Of a DNA stretch of 42,762 bases, positions 23,260 to 32,298 are shown one piece after another. This DNA comes from Pedobacter sp. (GTDB taxonomy: Bacteria > Bacteroidota > Bacteroidia > Sphingobacteriales > Sphingobacteriaceae): the NCBI RefSeq assembly GCF_031119335.1, contig NZ_JAVHXT010000024.1, forward strand, positions 1 through 42,762. The letters are read 5' to 3'. The notes under the pieces were generated by a model. The model was not told the DNA's origin and did no database searches. It was given only the letters and a program-made list of their open reading frames with translations. Every line of letters begins with the position of its first letter. The stretch's first letter is position 1. The translations under genes and the position numbers were made by a program.

Positions 23260-26200
23260 ATGAGATACATCTATATAATCATTTCGTGTTTTTTCTTGGT
23301 GGTTAGCCAAGACTTAAAAGCGCAGACTAAAAAAACAGTAACGGGAACTGTTTCTGATACACGGGGAGGAATACCGGCGGTAAATATTGTATATAACAAT
23401 AGGGCCATTGGTGTTACTGATTCGGATGGAAAGTTTGTTGTTTCTGTGCCTGATAATGCCGTTTTGGAGTTTTCTTACATTGGCTATAAAACCGTTAAAA
23501 AAAGTGTTGCTGGGCTGAATAGATTGGAAATTCGCTTATTGGAGGACAATAATAACCTAAAGGAAGTAACTGTTACCGGCTATGTAAACCGAACAAAGGA
23601 AACAACTGTAGGTTCCAGTGTTAAAATATCAGGAAAAGACCTACAAGCCGTACCTGTAGCGAGTATAACAGATATGCTACAAGGAAAGGTAGCAGGTTTA
23701 AACATTCAACAAAATACAGGTTCGCCAGGTATGCGTGGTTCTATGGCTATCCGCGGTTTGTCTAGCACTAGTTTATCTGGTTCTGGTAACGATTTGTTTT
23801 TACAGCCCGCATCGCCTTTATTTGTGGTTGATGGTGTTCCAGTTGACGATAATCAGAATTTTACTTATGGTTTCCAGTCTCCGGGTCCAGGGGTAAGTCC
23901 AATTTCATTAATACCCCAGCAAGATGTAGAGAATATTGAAGTGTTGAAAGATGCTTCTGCAACTGCTCTTTATGGATCTAGGGGAGCTTATGGTGTAATT
24001 TTGATTACCACAAAAAGGGGTAACTCTAAAGTGCCGGTAATTACTTATAACGGCCAGTTTTTTGTAAGTGCAGTGCCGAAATTAAGATCTGTTATTGGCG
24101 GGTTAGATGAACGTAACCTGCGTATTGCCCAAATTAATGCAATGGGTATCAACTATGATATCCCATATAGTGCCTTGGGACTTGTTAACGGCACCGCCTT
24201 TTTAGCAGACAGTTTAAACGCATACTATAACAATTCTACCAACTGGCAGTCGTATTTTTATAGAACTACTTATAACCAAACACATAACCTTAATATTTCT
24301 GGAGGTGACCAAGCATTTAACTATAAAGTAAACTTTGGTTATTATGATCAAAAAGGTATTCAAGAAAATACTGGCTTTAATAGATCTAACCTTCGTATGA
24401 ATATGCAGTATATGCCTAACCAAAAGTTTAAACTTTACGCCACCATTAACGGAGCATTGGGCAAACAACAAAAAGGCAGTGGAAATGGACTTACCAATAC
24501 TGGGATAGCTACAGGCGGTGCCGCATCATCACTGTTGCCATCCCCATCGTTGTATTCTGCTGTAAACTCAGTTTTAGGCGCAGTTACAACAGATAACGAT
24601 AATAAAACAGTTGATTTGAATAGTACCATAGAGCTTAAGTACGAATTTGTAAAAAACCTAAGCTTAACTTCTAACTTCAATTACGTATTTAATACAGGAA
24701 CGGAAGATAATTTTTTGCCAGCATCAATTAACGGTGATAGAGCCTCATTGTTTGCTTACAATAGTGTTAGCAATACAATTTATAATCGTAATTTATTACA
24801 ATACATCTATTCAATAAAAGATAAAAATAATGAAGATGCCCATAATTTCTTGGCTTATGTATTTAACGAAACTAGGTCTACAAATTTCAAGGCCGATGTA
24901 ATTCAGAATAATAAAATAGTAAACGATTATTTAAGAGGACCAATTGTTGGTGTTGACGATTATCTGACTTCCTTGGGAGGTACGCTTGGCAATTTTAATC
25001 AAGATCGTTCAGCAGCATTTGCGGGAAGTTTTCAGTATAACTATAAGAGAAGGTATGTATTAGATGCAACTTACAGATTTGATGGTAGTTCTTCTAATGG
25101 GCCAAATGCCGGCTATTCGAAAAGTCCTTCTGTTGGTGTACGTTGGAATATTAATAATGAACCTTTTATGGCTAAAGCTACTGAAAAGTGGTTGGATTAC
25201 GCTTCTATCCGTTTAAGTTATGGTACGGTATTACAACCAACAGGAAATGTTTATGATGTAAATGGCAAGTATGTGTCTGTAAATAATTACAACGGATCTC
25301 AGGCAATTACTATTCAGAATACACGTATGCCAAATCCTAATTTACGTCCTGTTGAAAATACCACCTATAACTTCGCTTTTGATTTTGGTATTTTGAAAAA
25401 TAGATTGTTTGGTACTTTTGAAGCGTACTATAAGCAAACAGACTACCTTTTTGGCGAAAAAACGCTGGCTAATATTAATGGCTTTGCCAACATTGCTACG
25501 AATGAAGAAGCTGTAGTAAACATGGGTTATGAAGCAAGTTTAACCGTAAATCTATTACCGAACCAAAGTAAGGCAAAGTGGTCGTTAAATGTAAACGGTG
25601 CAATAAATAACGATTATTTGGCTGCTTTGCCAAATGGTGTGCGTCAGTTTATTTATCAAGATCAAGAAACAGGACAATATATCTTGAAACGTATCGGAAC
25701 CAATGCATTGTCTAATTTTATTTACAACACCAAAGGTGTTTATGCCAACAATGGAGATGTTCCTGTAGATCCCCTAACTGGCTTAAGATATAGAGCTCGT
25801 AATGCCGATGGTACCTTAGGAGGTGTGCTCAATTATTTTAAAGCTGGAGATCCAAGATATGCCGATATCAATGGTGATTATATTTTAGATGCGATGGATT
25901 TGGTAGATGCCGGAAATTCGCAAATACGTTTTAGTGGTGGTATCTTTTCTGACTTTAGGTATAAAAACTTTACCTTCCAAATGCAAGGTACTCTTATAAT
26001 GGGTAGGGACATACTCAACAATGCATTAGCTAGTCAGTTTCAAGCATTTAATAACCCTTTTGCATTGCAAGGTTTGGTCCCTTTAAGCGAGTATGATCTA
26101 TGGACAAGTCCTGGCCAAGTGGCAACCTATCCAAACCCTTATGATTTCTTGCGTAGCAACATCATTAATCCTTATCGTTTCTCTCAAACTCTGTTTCAGG

Positions 26201-26436
26201 AAGACGGCTCTTACTTTAAGATGAATTTTATATCACTAGGTTATACCCTTAACCAAAAATTTACTAATCGTTTTGGTATGAACAGAGTTGTATTGGGTGC
26301 CACCTTTAATAATGTATTTATGATAAGTAATTATTCTGGACCAAATCCAGAAACTGTATCAAGCATAGGTAGGGATTCTTCTGGTGGATATCCAAATCCG
26401 CGAACTTATGTTTTTAACCTAAATATTGAGTTCTAA
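23260..26436 (+). CDS. SusC/RagA-like TonB-dependent outer-membrane transporter (second)
   Basis: The 1058-aa product has a signal peptide (cleavage likely after KA at residue 21) and a CarboxypepD_reg-like domain at about 24-100 (VTGTVSDTRGGIPAVNIVY, VLEFSYIGYKTV). The plug has ITDMLQGKVAGLNIQQNTG, SMAIRGLSS, PLFVVDGVPVDD and IEVLKDASATALYGSRGAYG, and a long beta barrel ends NLNIEF. All standard SusC elements are present, unlike the first SusC of the operon. It pairs with the SusD gene 18 bp downstream. Confidence 0.96.
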   Translation: MRYIYIIISCFFLVVSQDLKAQTKKTVTGTVSDTRGGIPAVNIVYNNRAIGVTDSDGKFVVSVPDNAVLEFSYIGYKTVKKSVAGLNRLEIRLLEDNNNLKEVTVTGYVNRTKETTVGSSVKISGKDLQAVPVASITDMLQGKVAGLNIQQNTGSPGMRGSMAIRGLSSTSLSGSGNDLFLQPASPLFVVDGVPVDDNQNFTYGFQSPGPGVSPISLIPQQDVENIEVLKDASATALYGSRGAYGVILITTKRGNSKVPVITYNGQFFVSAVPKLRSVIGGLDERNLRIAQINAMGINYDIPYSALGLVNGTAFLADSLNAYYNNSTNWQSYFYRTTYNQTHNLNISGGDQAFNYKVNFGYYDQKGIQENTGFNRSNLRMNMQYMPNQKFKLYATINGALGKQQKGSGNGLTNTGIATGGAASSLLPSPSLYSAVNSVLGAVTTDNDNKTVDLNSTIELKYEFVKNLSLTSNFNYVFNTGTEDNFLPASINGDRASLFAYNSVSNTIYNRNLLQYIYSIKDKNNEDAHNFLAYVFNETRSTNFKADVIQNNKIVNDYLRGPIVGVDDYLTSLGGTLGNFNQDRSAAFAGSFQYNYKRRYVLDATYRFDGSSSNGPNAGYSKSPSVGVRWNINNEPFMAKATEKWLDYASIRLSYGTVLQPTGNVYDVNGKYVSVNNYNGSQAITIQNTRMPNPNLRPVENTTYNFAFDFGILKNRLFGTFEAYYKQTDYLFGEKTLANINGFANIATNEEAVVNMGYEASLTVNLLPNQSKAKWSLNVNGAINNDYLAALPNGVRQFIYQDQETGQYILKRIGTNALSNFIYNTKGVYANNGDVPVDPLTGLRYRARNADGTLGGVLNYFKAGDPRYADINGDYILDAMDLVDAGNSQIRFSGGIFSDFRYKNFTFQMQGTLIMGRDILNNALASQFQAFNNPFALQGLVPLSEYDLWTSPGQVATYPNPYDFLRSNIINPYRFSQTLFQEDGSYFKMNFISLGYTLNQKFTNRFGMNRVVLGATFNNVFMISNYSGPNPETVSSIGRDSSGGYPNPRTYVFNLNIEF

Positions 26437-26454
26437 CTTTTCAATTATCCGATA

Positions 26455-27975
26455 ATGAGAAAATACATATATATAATTTTTATAGCGCTTACTTTTTCGA
26501 GTACAGGCTGTAAGAAATTCTTGAATATCGTACCAACCGATAATTTGTCTGGTAATAATTTTTGGCAAACCAAAAAAGATGTTGAAGGTTTCACCAATGG
26601 TTTGTATGCAAGTTTAAAGAACAAATTGAGTGGAGGATTTATCACACTAGCTGATATGCGATCCTCTCCGATAGCTACTACAGAGGGAACTTATGGAAAT
26701 TTGTTGGCCACTAACTCTTTGAGAACCTTGCAAACTATTGCAGCTACCCCAACACAATGGAATGGCAGTGCGTATGTTTCGCAGTGGACTGTTGGGTGGA
26801 ATTGGAGCAACATGACTAGATGGAAGCCTTTTTATGATATTATTTCTTCTGCCAATTTACTTTACGAACGCCTAGATGATGTGCCAACCGGTGTGCTAAG
26901 CAATGAGGAATTAAAGAGGTATAAGGCTGAAGCGGTGTTTGTGAGAAACTTGTGCTATTTGTTTTTGGTGCGTTTATATGGAGATGTGCCTTACTACACC
27001 AATGCTTTAAATACCTCACCTTTAGGTCGTACGCCAATGTTAGAGGTGTTAAATAAGTGCATTGCCGATGTTAATGCGGTTAAGGCAGATTTGCCATGGG
27101 TTTACATAGATCCATCTTTAATAGGAGTTAGAGCAATGCGTGGTGGTGCTATAGCTCTGTTAATGCATTTGAATATGTGGGCCGCTGGCTTTGACAGTGA
27201 GAACAATAAAGTAAGATATTATAATCAGGTTAAAGATTTAGGCATAGAGATAGACAACGCCAAAGACTATTCGTTGTTGCCCTATACCGTAGAGGACAAT
27301 AAGAGAATTTTTAAAGGGAAAACAAGGGAAAGTTTGTTTGAGCTTTATCAGAGTTTTAACAATGGGGAGAAGTTCTCTGTTTATTCAAATGTGGGCTATG
27401 TTTTAAGTCATTATCCTTATCTGGGAGCACTAACTTTTACAACCAGTAGAGGCTACTATCAAAAAACATGGATGGATAAGCTTTATAACGATGCCCTGCC
27501 TGATGCAAGGAAAGACTTGTGGTTTGAAAACCGTACCGCAAATAATAATACCTTCCAGTTTAAAAAGTTTGCAAATGTTTATGTAAGCGGTACAACCGTA
27601 CAAAATGATGATGATCTAATTATATTTCGATTATCTGATGCTTATTTGCTTGCAGCCGAAGCAAATGCAGAAATTGGCGACGACGTAGAGGCCAAGAGAT
27701 TTTTGAATAAAGTAAGACAAAGAGCCGTTGCTACAGATATTGTTTCAACAGGAGTAGAGCTTAAGAAAGATATTTATCTAGAACGTGTTAGAGAATTGAT
27801 GGGAGAAGGACATTATTACTACGACTTAGTGCGTACAAAAAAATTGTGCGATCCAGATTTTTGTCCTTATCCAGTTTCAGTTGCTGCTTTTAACGCTGGA
27901 GCTTGGACATGGCCAATTGATCAATCTGCTTTGACAGAAAACCCAAACATGACTTTAAATAATTATTGGAGATAG
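26455..27975 (+). CDS. SusD/RagB-like nutrient-binding lipoprotein (second)
   Basis: The 506-aa product has a lipoprotein signal with Cys19 (SSTGCKKFLN), then NFWQTKKDVEGFTNGLYASL. The TPR-like KAEAVFVRNLCYLFLVRLYGD lies near residue 155, DAYLLAAEANAEIGD near 395, and the signature ERVRELMGEGHYYYDLVRTKKL near 440, ending NPNMTLNNYWR. All are SusD family landmarks. Sequence is clearly diverged from the first SusD, so the two pairs probably bind different ligands or parts of one ligand. The next gene starts 2 bp after its stop. Confidence 0.95.
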   Translation: MRKYIYIIFIALTFSSTGCKKFLNIVPTDNLSGNNFWQTKKDVEGFTNGLYASLKNKLSGGFITLADMRSSPIATTEGTYGNLLATNSLRTLQTIAATPTQWNGSAYVSQWTVGWNWSNMTRWKPFYDIISSANLLYERLDDVPTGVLSNEELKRYKAEAVFVRNLCYLFLVRLYGDVPYYTNALNTSPLGRTPMLEVLNKCIADVNAVKADLPWVYIDPSLIGVRAMRGGAIALLMHLNMWAAGFDSENNKVRYYNQVKDLGIEIDNAKDYSLLPYTVEDNKRIFKGKTRESLFELYQSFNNGEKFSVYSNVGYVLSHYPYLGALTFTTSRGYYQKTWMDKLYNDALPDARKDLWFENRTANNNTFQFKKFANVYVSGTTVQNDDDLIIFRLSDAYLLAAEANAEIGDDVEAKRFLNKVRQRAVATDIVSTGVELKKDIYLERVRELMGEGHYYYDLVRTKKLCDPDFCPYPVSVAAFNAGAWTWPIDQSALTENPNMTLNNYWR

Positions 27976-27977
27976 CG

Positions 27978-28775
27978 ATGATGAAGAAACTTAATATTAG
28001 AGCACTACTTGTAATGTTATTGGCCATAGGGCTATTTATATCGTGCCAAAAAGATAAATATTATTTTGACAGTGGTACCCAAAAGGGAACTTTTGACGGT
28101 AGTGTTTTGGCTTTCCTTAAGTCAAAGCCACAGTATTTCGATACCCTAACAAGGGTAATAGAAATTGCTGGAATGAATGATTATTTTGACAAAGAGCAAG
28201 ATATTACCTTTTTTGCTCCAACTAGTTCAACTATCTACAAATCAATTAGGGGTCTAAATGCCTACTTGATGAGCAATGGTAGAGATACTGTAACAAAATT
28301 GGATCAAATAAAGCCTGAAGCCTGGAAAGAGTTATTATCCCTTTATGTTTTTAAAGGTAAAAACAAGCTTAAAGATTACCCACAAATAGATACACTAAAC
28401 TTGTTAGCTTTTGCAGGTCAGGGTTATACTTCGATAAATGGAAGAACGATGAGTATTGGTGTATTATTTAATGATGCTGTTTCGAGAAATGCAAGTGGCG
28501 TAGAAATATCGAGGGTTAAATATGCTGGATATCGTCAATTGTATCTGTCTTATATTCCAAACTATGCTACTCCCAAGGTAGGTTTAAAACATGCACCCGT
28601 AGCTAGTTCAGACATTGCGCCTAGAAATGGTATCGTGCATGTTTTGGCTCAGGAAACCAATGACTTTAATGCAAGTAACCAAGCTGTATGGGTAAGCAAA
28701 CATAACTTTGGTTTCCATACAGATATATTTATTAATACGGTACAGTCTTATGGTATATTACCTCCAACACCTTAA
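27978..28775 (+). CDS. Fasciclin-domain lipoprotein (second)
   Basis: The 265-aa product (start ATG 27978, or 27981) has a lipoprotein signal with Cys23 (LFISCQKDKYYF) and a fasciclin domain. DITFFAPTSSTIYKS lies near residue 76, LLSLYVFKGKNKLKDY follows, and the closing GIVHVLAQETNDF segment ends the fold near residue 230. It is longer than the first fasciclin protein of the operon but shares the CKK/CQK-x-YY start and the same place after susD. A TTG codon 12 bp upstream would overlap susD and is unlikely. Confidence 0.83.
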   Translation: MMKKLNIRALLVMLLAIGLFISCQKDKYYFDSGTQKGTFDGSVLAFLKSKPQYFDTLTRVIEIAGMNDYFDKEQDITFFAPTSSTIYKSIRGLNAYLMSNGRDTVTKLDQIKPEAWKELLSLYVFKGKNKLKDYPQIDTLNLLAFAGQGYTSINGRTMSIGVLFNDAVSRNASGVEISRVKYAGYRQLYLSYIPNYATPKVGLKHAPVASSDIAPRNGIVHVLAQETNDFNASNQAVWVSKHNFGFHTDIFINTVQSYGILPPTP

Positions 28776-28792
28776 AATCTAATAGAACTATA

Positions 28793-30502
28793 ATGATGAA
28801 AGAGATATTTAACATAAATACAATAGCTATTAGTTTAACCCGAGTAATGGCAGTGTTGTTAATCTTGGCTGTTTTTTCTTGTAAAAAGGGAGAAATTATT
28901 GGGGAAGATCCTTACGCAGGTGGTAAACAAGCTTTAGGAATTAAATTTGATAATGTTATGCCTGATCCAGAATTAGCCATACAAGGTTCGGAAGTAAAGA
29001 TATTTGTAAGGGGATTAAAAAAGTTTGAGAACAAGTTTAAGTTATATGTAAACGAAATCGAAGCTACCGTGGTTTCATTTACCGATAGTACCGCAGTAAT
29101 TAAAGTGCCTGATAATGCAAGCACCGGCGGATTGTCGGTATATGCTGAAAACCAAACTTTTTTTGGCCCGGTTCTTAAAATAGATGGCAGGGTAAGTATT
29201 GATGCTACCTTTAGTTCAAATGGAGCTACCTTTCGAGGAAGCAGTGGTGGCATATCTAGTGCCACAATATATGATATTGCCACCTTGCCTAATGGCAATA
29301 GCTTTTTGGTTGGAAGTTTCAACAACTTTGACAATAGGTGGACGGAGAAAATACCAAATGGAGGAATTGCACAGATAAGCTCAACCGGAGCTTATGTAGT
29401 GCCGGCGGCCGATGCGATTGACTTTGGAAAAGGAGCAAATGGGCCTTTACGAAGCATTATACGTTTGACTAGTGGTCCGCATAATGGTAAATACATTGTT
29501 TCTGGGCTTTTTTCTAGCTATAACTCTACACGATCTAACCGTTTAAATATCAATGGTATTACTCGTTTAAACGCAAACGGTACTTTAGACAGTACCATGA
29601 TTGATGTAATTAACCCAACGCCAAATGAAGTTAGAAAAAACCGCGACACTATTCCATCTTTTAATGGAGGAGTAGATGGGACAATTGTAAAGTCTTTCGT
29701 TTTTGGGGATAGGCTTTATGCAGTTGGTAATTTCCAAAACTACGTAAGGCGTTTTTACGAAAGATCTACTTATGATACCAAGGTATTAGATCTGATCAAA
29801 ATGAGGCAGATGGTTTGTTTAAAAATAAACCAAACTAATTCGGCAGATGAAGGTGACTTAGATCTGAACTTTCATTACGATCCTCTAACTAAACAAAGTC
29901 CAATTGGAGCTAATGGCGCTATAAATGATGCAATACAGTTGCCTAATGGTAAATTGGTTTTGGTTGGAGCTTTTACCACATTTAATGGTGTGCCAGCAAA
30001 TCGTATCGTTTGTATCAATTTAGATGGGTCGGTTGATCAAACTTTTTCGGTAGGTAATGGTGCTGACCAAGAAATCGTAGGTGTCACCTACAATGCGGTA
30101 ACGAATAAAATACTTGTTTCCGGTTTGTTTAGAAAAATGGCAGGGGCAGATAGGCAAGGAGTAGCCATGTTGGATGCAAATGGAAGTTTAACTACTGCAT
30201 TTAATTTTGGTACTCTAACCGAAGGTGTTGCAACTTATGCAGGGCAGCTTAATGGAGGTAAAGTAATAGTTTCAGGTACTTTTAAAACTTATAATGGGGT
30301 TATTCGTCAGGGTTTTATGATTTTAAATTCCGATGGCAGTCTAGCTGCGGGATATAACAATACAGGTCAGTTTACTGGAGCTATTGAGAAAATTGTGGAA
30401 ACAACTTCTGGTGCTACCACAAGAGTAACTTTGATAGGCACCATTATAAGATTTGATAGCACTTCTTTTAAAGGTATACTCAGAATTTTAATTAGAAACT
30501 AG
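28793..30502 (+). CDS. DUF5008-like lipoprotein: IPT/TIG domain plus delta-60 repeats
   Basis: The 569-aa product has a lipoprotein signal with Cys30 (AVFSCKKGE). Residues about 45-125 look like an IPT/TIG immunoglobulin-like domain (GSEVKIFVRGLKK, STAVIKVPDNASTG). From about 140 to the end there are repeated units of the delta-60 type, each with pattern G-x-I-x-R-x-N-x-D/N-G-S/T-L-D: ITRLNANGTLDS, IVCINLDGSVDQTF, VAMLDANGSLTTAF and FMILNSDGSLAAG. Such repeats probably form a beta-propeller. The architecture fits my recollection of DUF5008 proteins of SusCD loci. Likely a surface binding protein. Confidence 0.7.
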   Translation: MMKEIFNINTIAISLTRVMAVLLILAVFSCKKGEIIGEDPYAGGKQALGIKFDNVMPDPELAIQGSEVKIFVRGLKKFENKFKLYVNEIEATVVSFTDSTAVIKVPDNASTGGLSVYAENQTFFGPVLKIDGRVSIDATFSSNGATFRGSSGGISSATIYDIATLPNGNSFLVGSFNNFDNRWTEKIPNGGIAQISSTGAYVVPAADAIDFGKGANGPLRSIIRLTSGPHNGKYIVSGLFSSYNSTRSNRLNINGITRLNANGTLDSTMIDVINPTPNEVRKNRDTIPSFNGGVDGTIVKSFVFGDRLYAVGNFQNYVRRFYERSTYDTKVLDLIKMRQMVCLKINQTNSADEGDLDLNFHYDPLTKQSPIGANGAINDAIQLPNGKLVLVGAFTTFNGVPANRIVCINLDGSVDQTFSVGNGADQEIVGVTYNAVTNKILVSGLFRKMAGADRQGVAMLDANGSLTTAFNFGTLTEGVATYAGQLNGGKVIVSGTFKTYNGVIRQGFMILNSDGSLAAGYNNTGQFTGAIEKIVETTSGATTRVTLIGTIIRFDSTSFKGILRILIRN

Positions 30503-30516
30503 GATAAATATTAATT

Positions 30517-32271
30517 ATGAATTATTTATATAATATACGGAATAATTTTATGGTTGTAGCCGTTGTGCTGTTAGCCACCGCTTTTTTATCTTTGTTTACT
30601 TCTTGTAATAAAGATTTTCCAAATACGCTTCGTACCGAATATCCCAATGATACCGCTAATGTAAAAAGTGGAAGTCGTAAAGTATTGTATTTGATATTAG
30701 ATGGTGTTAGGGGAGAGTTGTTGGAAACATTGCAACCACCAACCTTAACCTTGTTACGAAGAAACGCTATATCATCTTATTATGGTTTAACGGACTATCA
30801 GACTAATACTCTAACCAATGCTGCAGCCTGGGGAAATATGATGACTGGTGTAGATTATTTGAAGCATAATATAATTGATGAAAGTTTCACAGGAAATAAC
30901 ATTGTTAATTACCCTTCTATTTTCACTAAAATAAAAGAAGTTAATTCAAAGCTAAAGACAGTATCAATAGCTACTAGTGTAGCATTTAATACCAATCTAG
31001 CTGCTCAAGCAGGTAAAAAGCTAGATGTAGCCACTGATGCTGAAGTAAAAGATGCAGTAATTAATGAGCTAAAGGTAAACGAGGTTGATTTAATAGTTGG
31101 GCAGTTTCATAGCGCAGATGCCGCCGCCGCTGCGGGGGGATATGAAGCAACAAACGCTGCTTATACACAGGCTATTACAAATCTGGATGGATACTTGGGT
31201 AACATTATGACGCAACTTAGGTCAAGACCAAATTATGCAAAAGAAGACTGGATGGTAGTCATTGCATCAAATAAGGGTGGAGCAACAACAGTACCGGGAT
31301 CTTCAGATCTAGGTGCTTTTGGTGATAATCAACGAAACAGTTTTGTATTGTTTTATAATCCTAGATTTTTGTCCCAACAATTTACAAAGCCAGATGCATC
31401 TTCTTTCCCTTTTGTAGGTTATGCGCCAAATTTAATAGGCGTTGGTGCGGGTACAACAGGTAAAAACCTTATTGTGGCAAATAACAATAATGTGGCCAAT
31501 TTTGGTACCTCTGGCAATTTTACACTAATGTTTAAAGTTAGGTTTAATAATGAACCAGGTTCATACCCTCCAATTATGGGTACACAAACAGTTTTTAACA
31601 ATACTACTAATGGTTGGGTTATTTTTGCAAACAGTGGGGAGGGCTGGAACTTTAAAGTGAGAAATACTAACCAATTAGCCGCAAATGCTGCAAGAAAAAT
31701 ATTTGATGGTTTATGGCATACTATTGCTATTCAAATATCTACTGAGGGTAGTGATAGAAAAATGCAGGCTTTTCAAGATGGCGTGGTTGTTGGTACTAAG
31801 GCTACCTTTACAGCTAATGCTACGAGTACTATACCTTTTACATTAGGGAATGTTGATGGCTCTGGTCAGGCAATAAATGTATTGCTTAGAGATGTAGCCG
31901 TATACAATGTTGCTATTCCCGATGCCCAAATACCAAGTATCATGCGCAAATCTGGAGTTACTGCCACTGATCCATATTATGCTAATTTACAGGCTTATTA
32001 TCCATTAAATGAAACCCAGGGAACAGCACTAGCTGATGCTACGGGTAAAACTACTGGAATGACCTATCAAGGACAAGCTTTATACACAGAGTTTTCTGAA
32101 CTTTCTAAAAATGTAAGTCCTCCAATATCTACTGCAACCTACAAGGCTAGTATGAATAATGTAGATATACCGGTTCAAATTTATCAGTGGTTAAACATAC
32201 AGCCATCAAGCTCATGGAATTTGGATGGAAAACCATGGAAACTGTTATATACCGATGTACGTAATAATTAA
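30517..32271 (+). CDS. DUF4983-like lipoprotein: alkaline-phosphatase-type domain (degenerate) plus LamG-like region (first)
   Basis: The 584-aa product has a lipoprotein signal with Cys30 (LFTSCNKDF). Residues about 50-290 resemble the alkaline-phosphatase/phosphodiesterase fold: LYLILDGVRG with the metal Asp62, then AAWGNMMTGVDYLKHNI near 102-118. The residue aligning with the nucleophile Thr is Asn101. The usual D-x(4)-GH is D201AAAAAGG with no His, and the late DHGG motif is SNKGG (Asn252, Lys253). So catalysis is doubtful. Residues about 310-500 look like a LamG/concanavalin-like fold. The C-terminal part matches my memory of DUF4983. Located 14 bp after the delta-60 gene. Confidence 0.7.
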   Translation: MNYLYNIRNNFMVVAVVLLATAFLSLFTSCNKDFPNTLRTEYPNDTANVKSGSRKVLYLILDGVRGELLETLQPPTLTLLRRNAISSYYGLTDYQTNTLTNAAAWGNMMTGVDYLKHNIIDESFTGNNIVNYPSIFTKIKEVNSKLKTVSIATSVAFNTNLAAQAGKKLDVATDAEVKDAVINELKVNEVDLIVGQFHSADAAAAAGGYEATNAAYTQAITNLDGYLGNIMTQLRSRPNYAKEDWMVVIASNKGGATTVPGSSDLGAFGDNQRNSFVLFYNPRFLSQQFTKPDASSFPFVGYAPNLIGVGAGTTGKNLIVANNNNVANFGTSGNFTLMFKVRFNNEPGSYPPIMGTQTVFNNTTNGWVIFANSGEGWNFKVRNTNQLAANAARKIFDGLWHTIAIQISTEGSDRKMQAFQDGVVVGTKATFTANATSTIPFTLGNVDGSGQAINVLLRDVAVYNVAIPDAQIPSIMRKSGVTATDPYYANLQAYYPLNETQGTALADATGKTTGMTYQGQALYTEFSELSKNVSPPISTATYKASMNNVDIPVQIYQWLNIQPSSSWNLDGKPWKLLYTDVRNN

Positions 32272-32298
32272 TGAAATTATCCCAATAGTGATAAAAAT

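Noticed and set aside
30517..32271. Active sulfatase or phosphodiesterase
   Set aside because: The fold is recognisable but nucleophile and second-metal ligands are replaced, and there is no C-x-P-x-R sulfatase motif.
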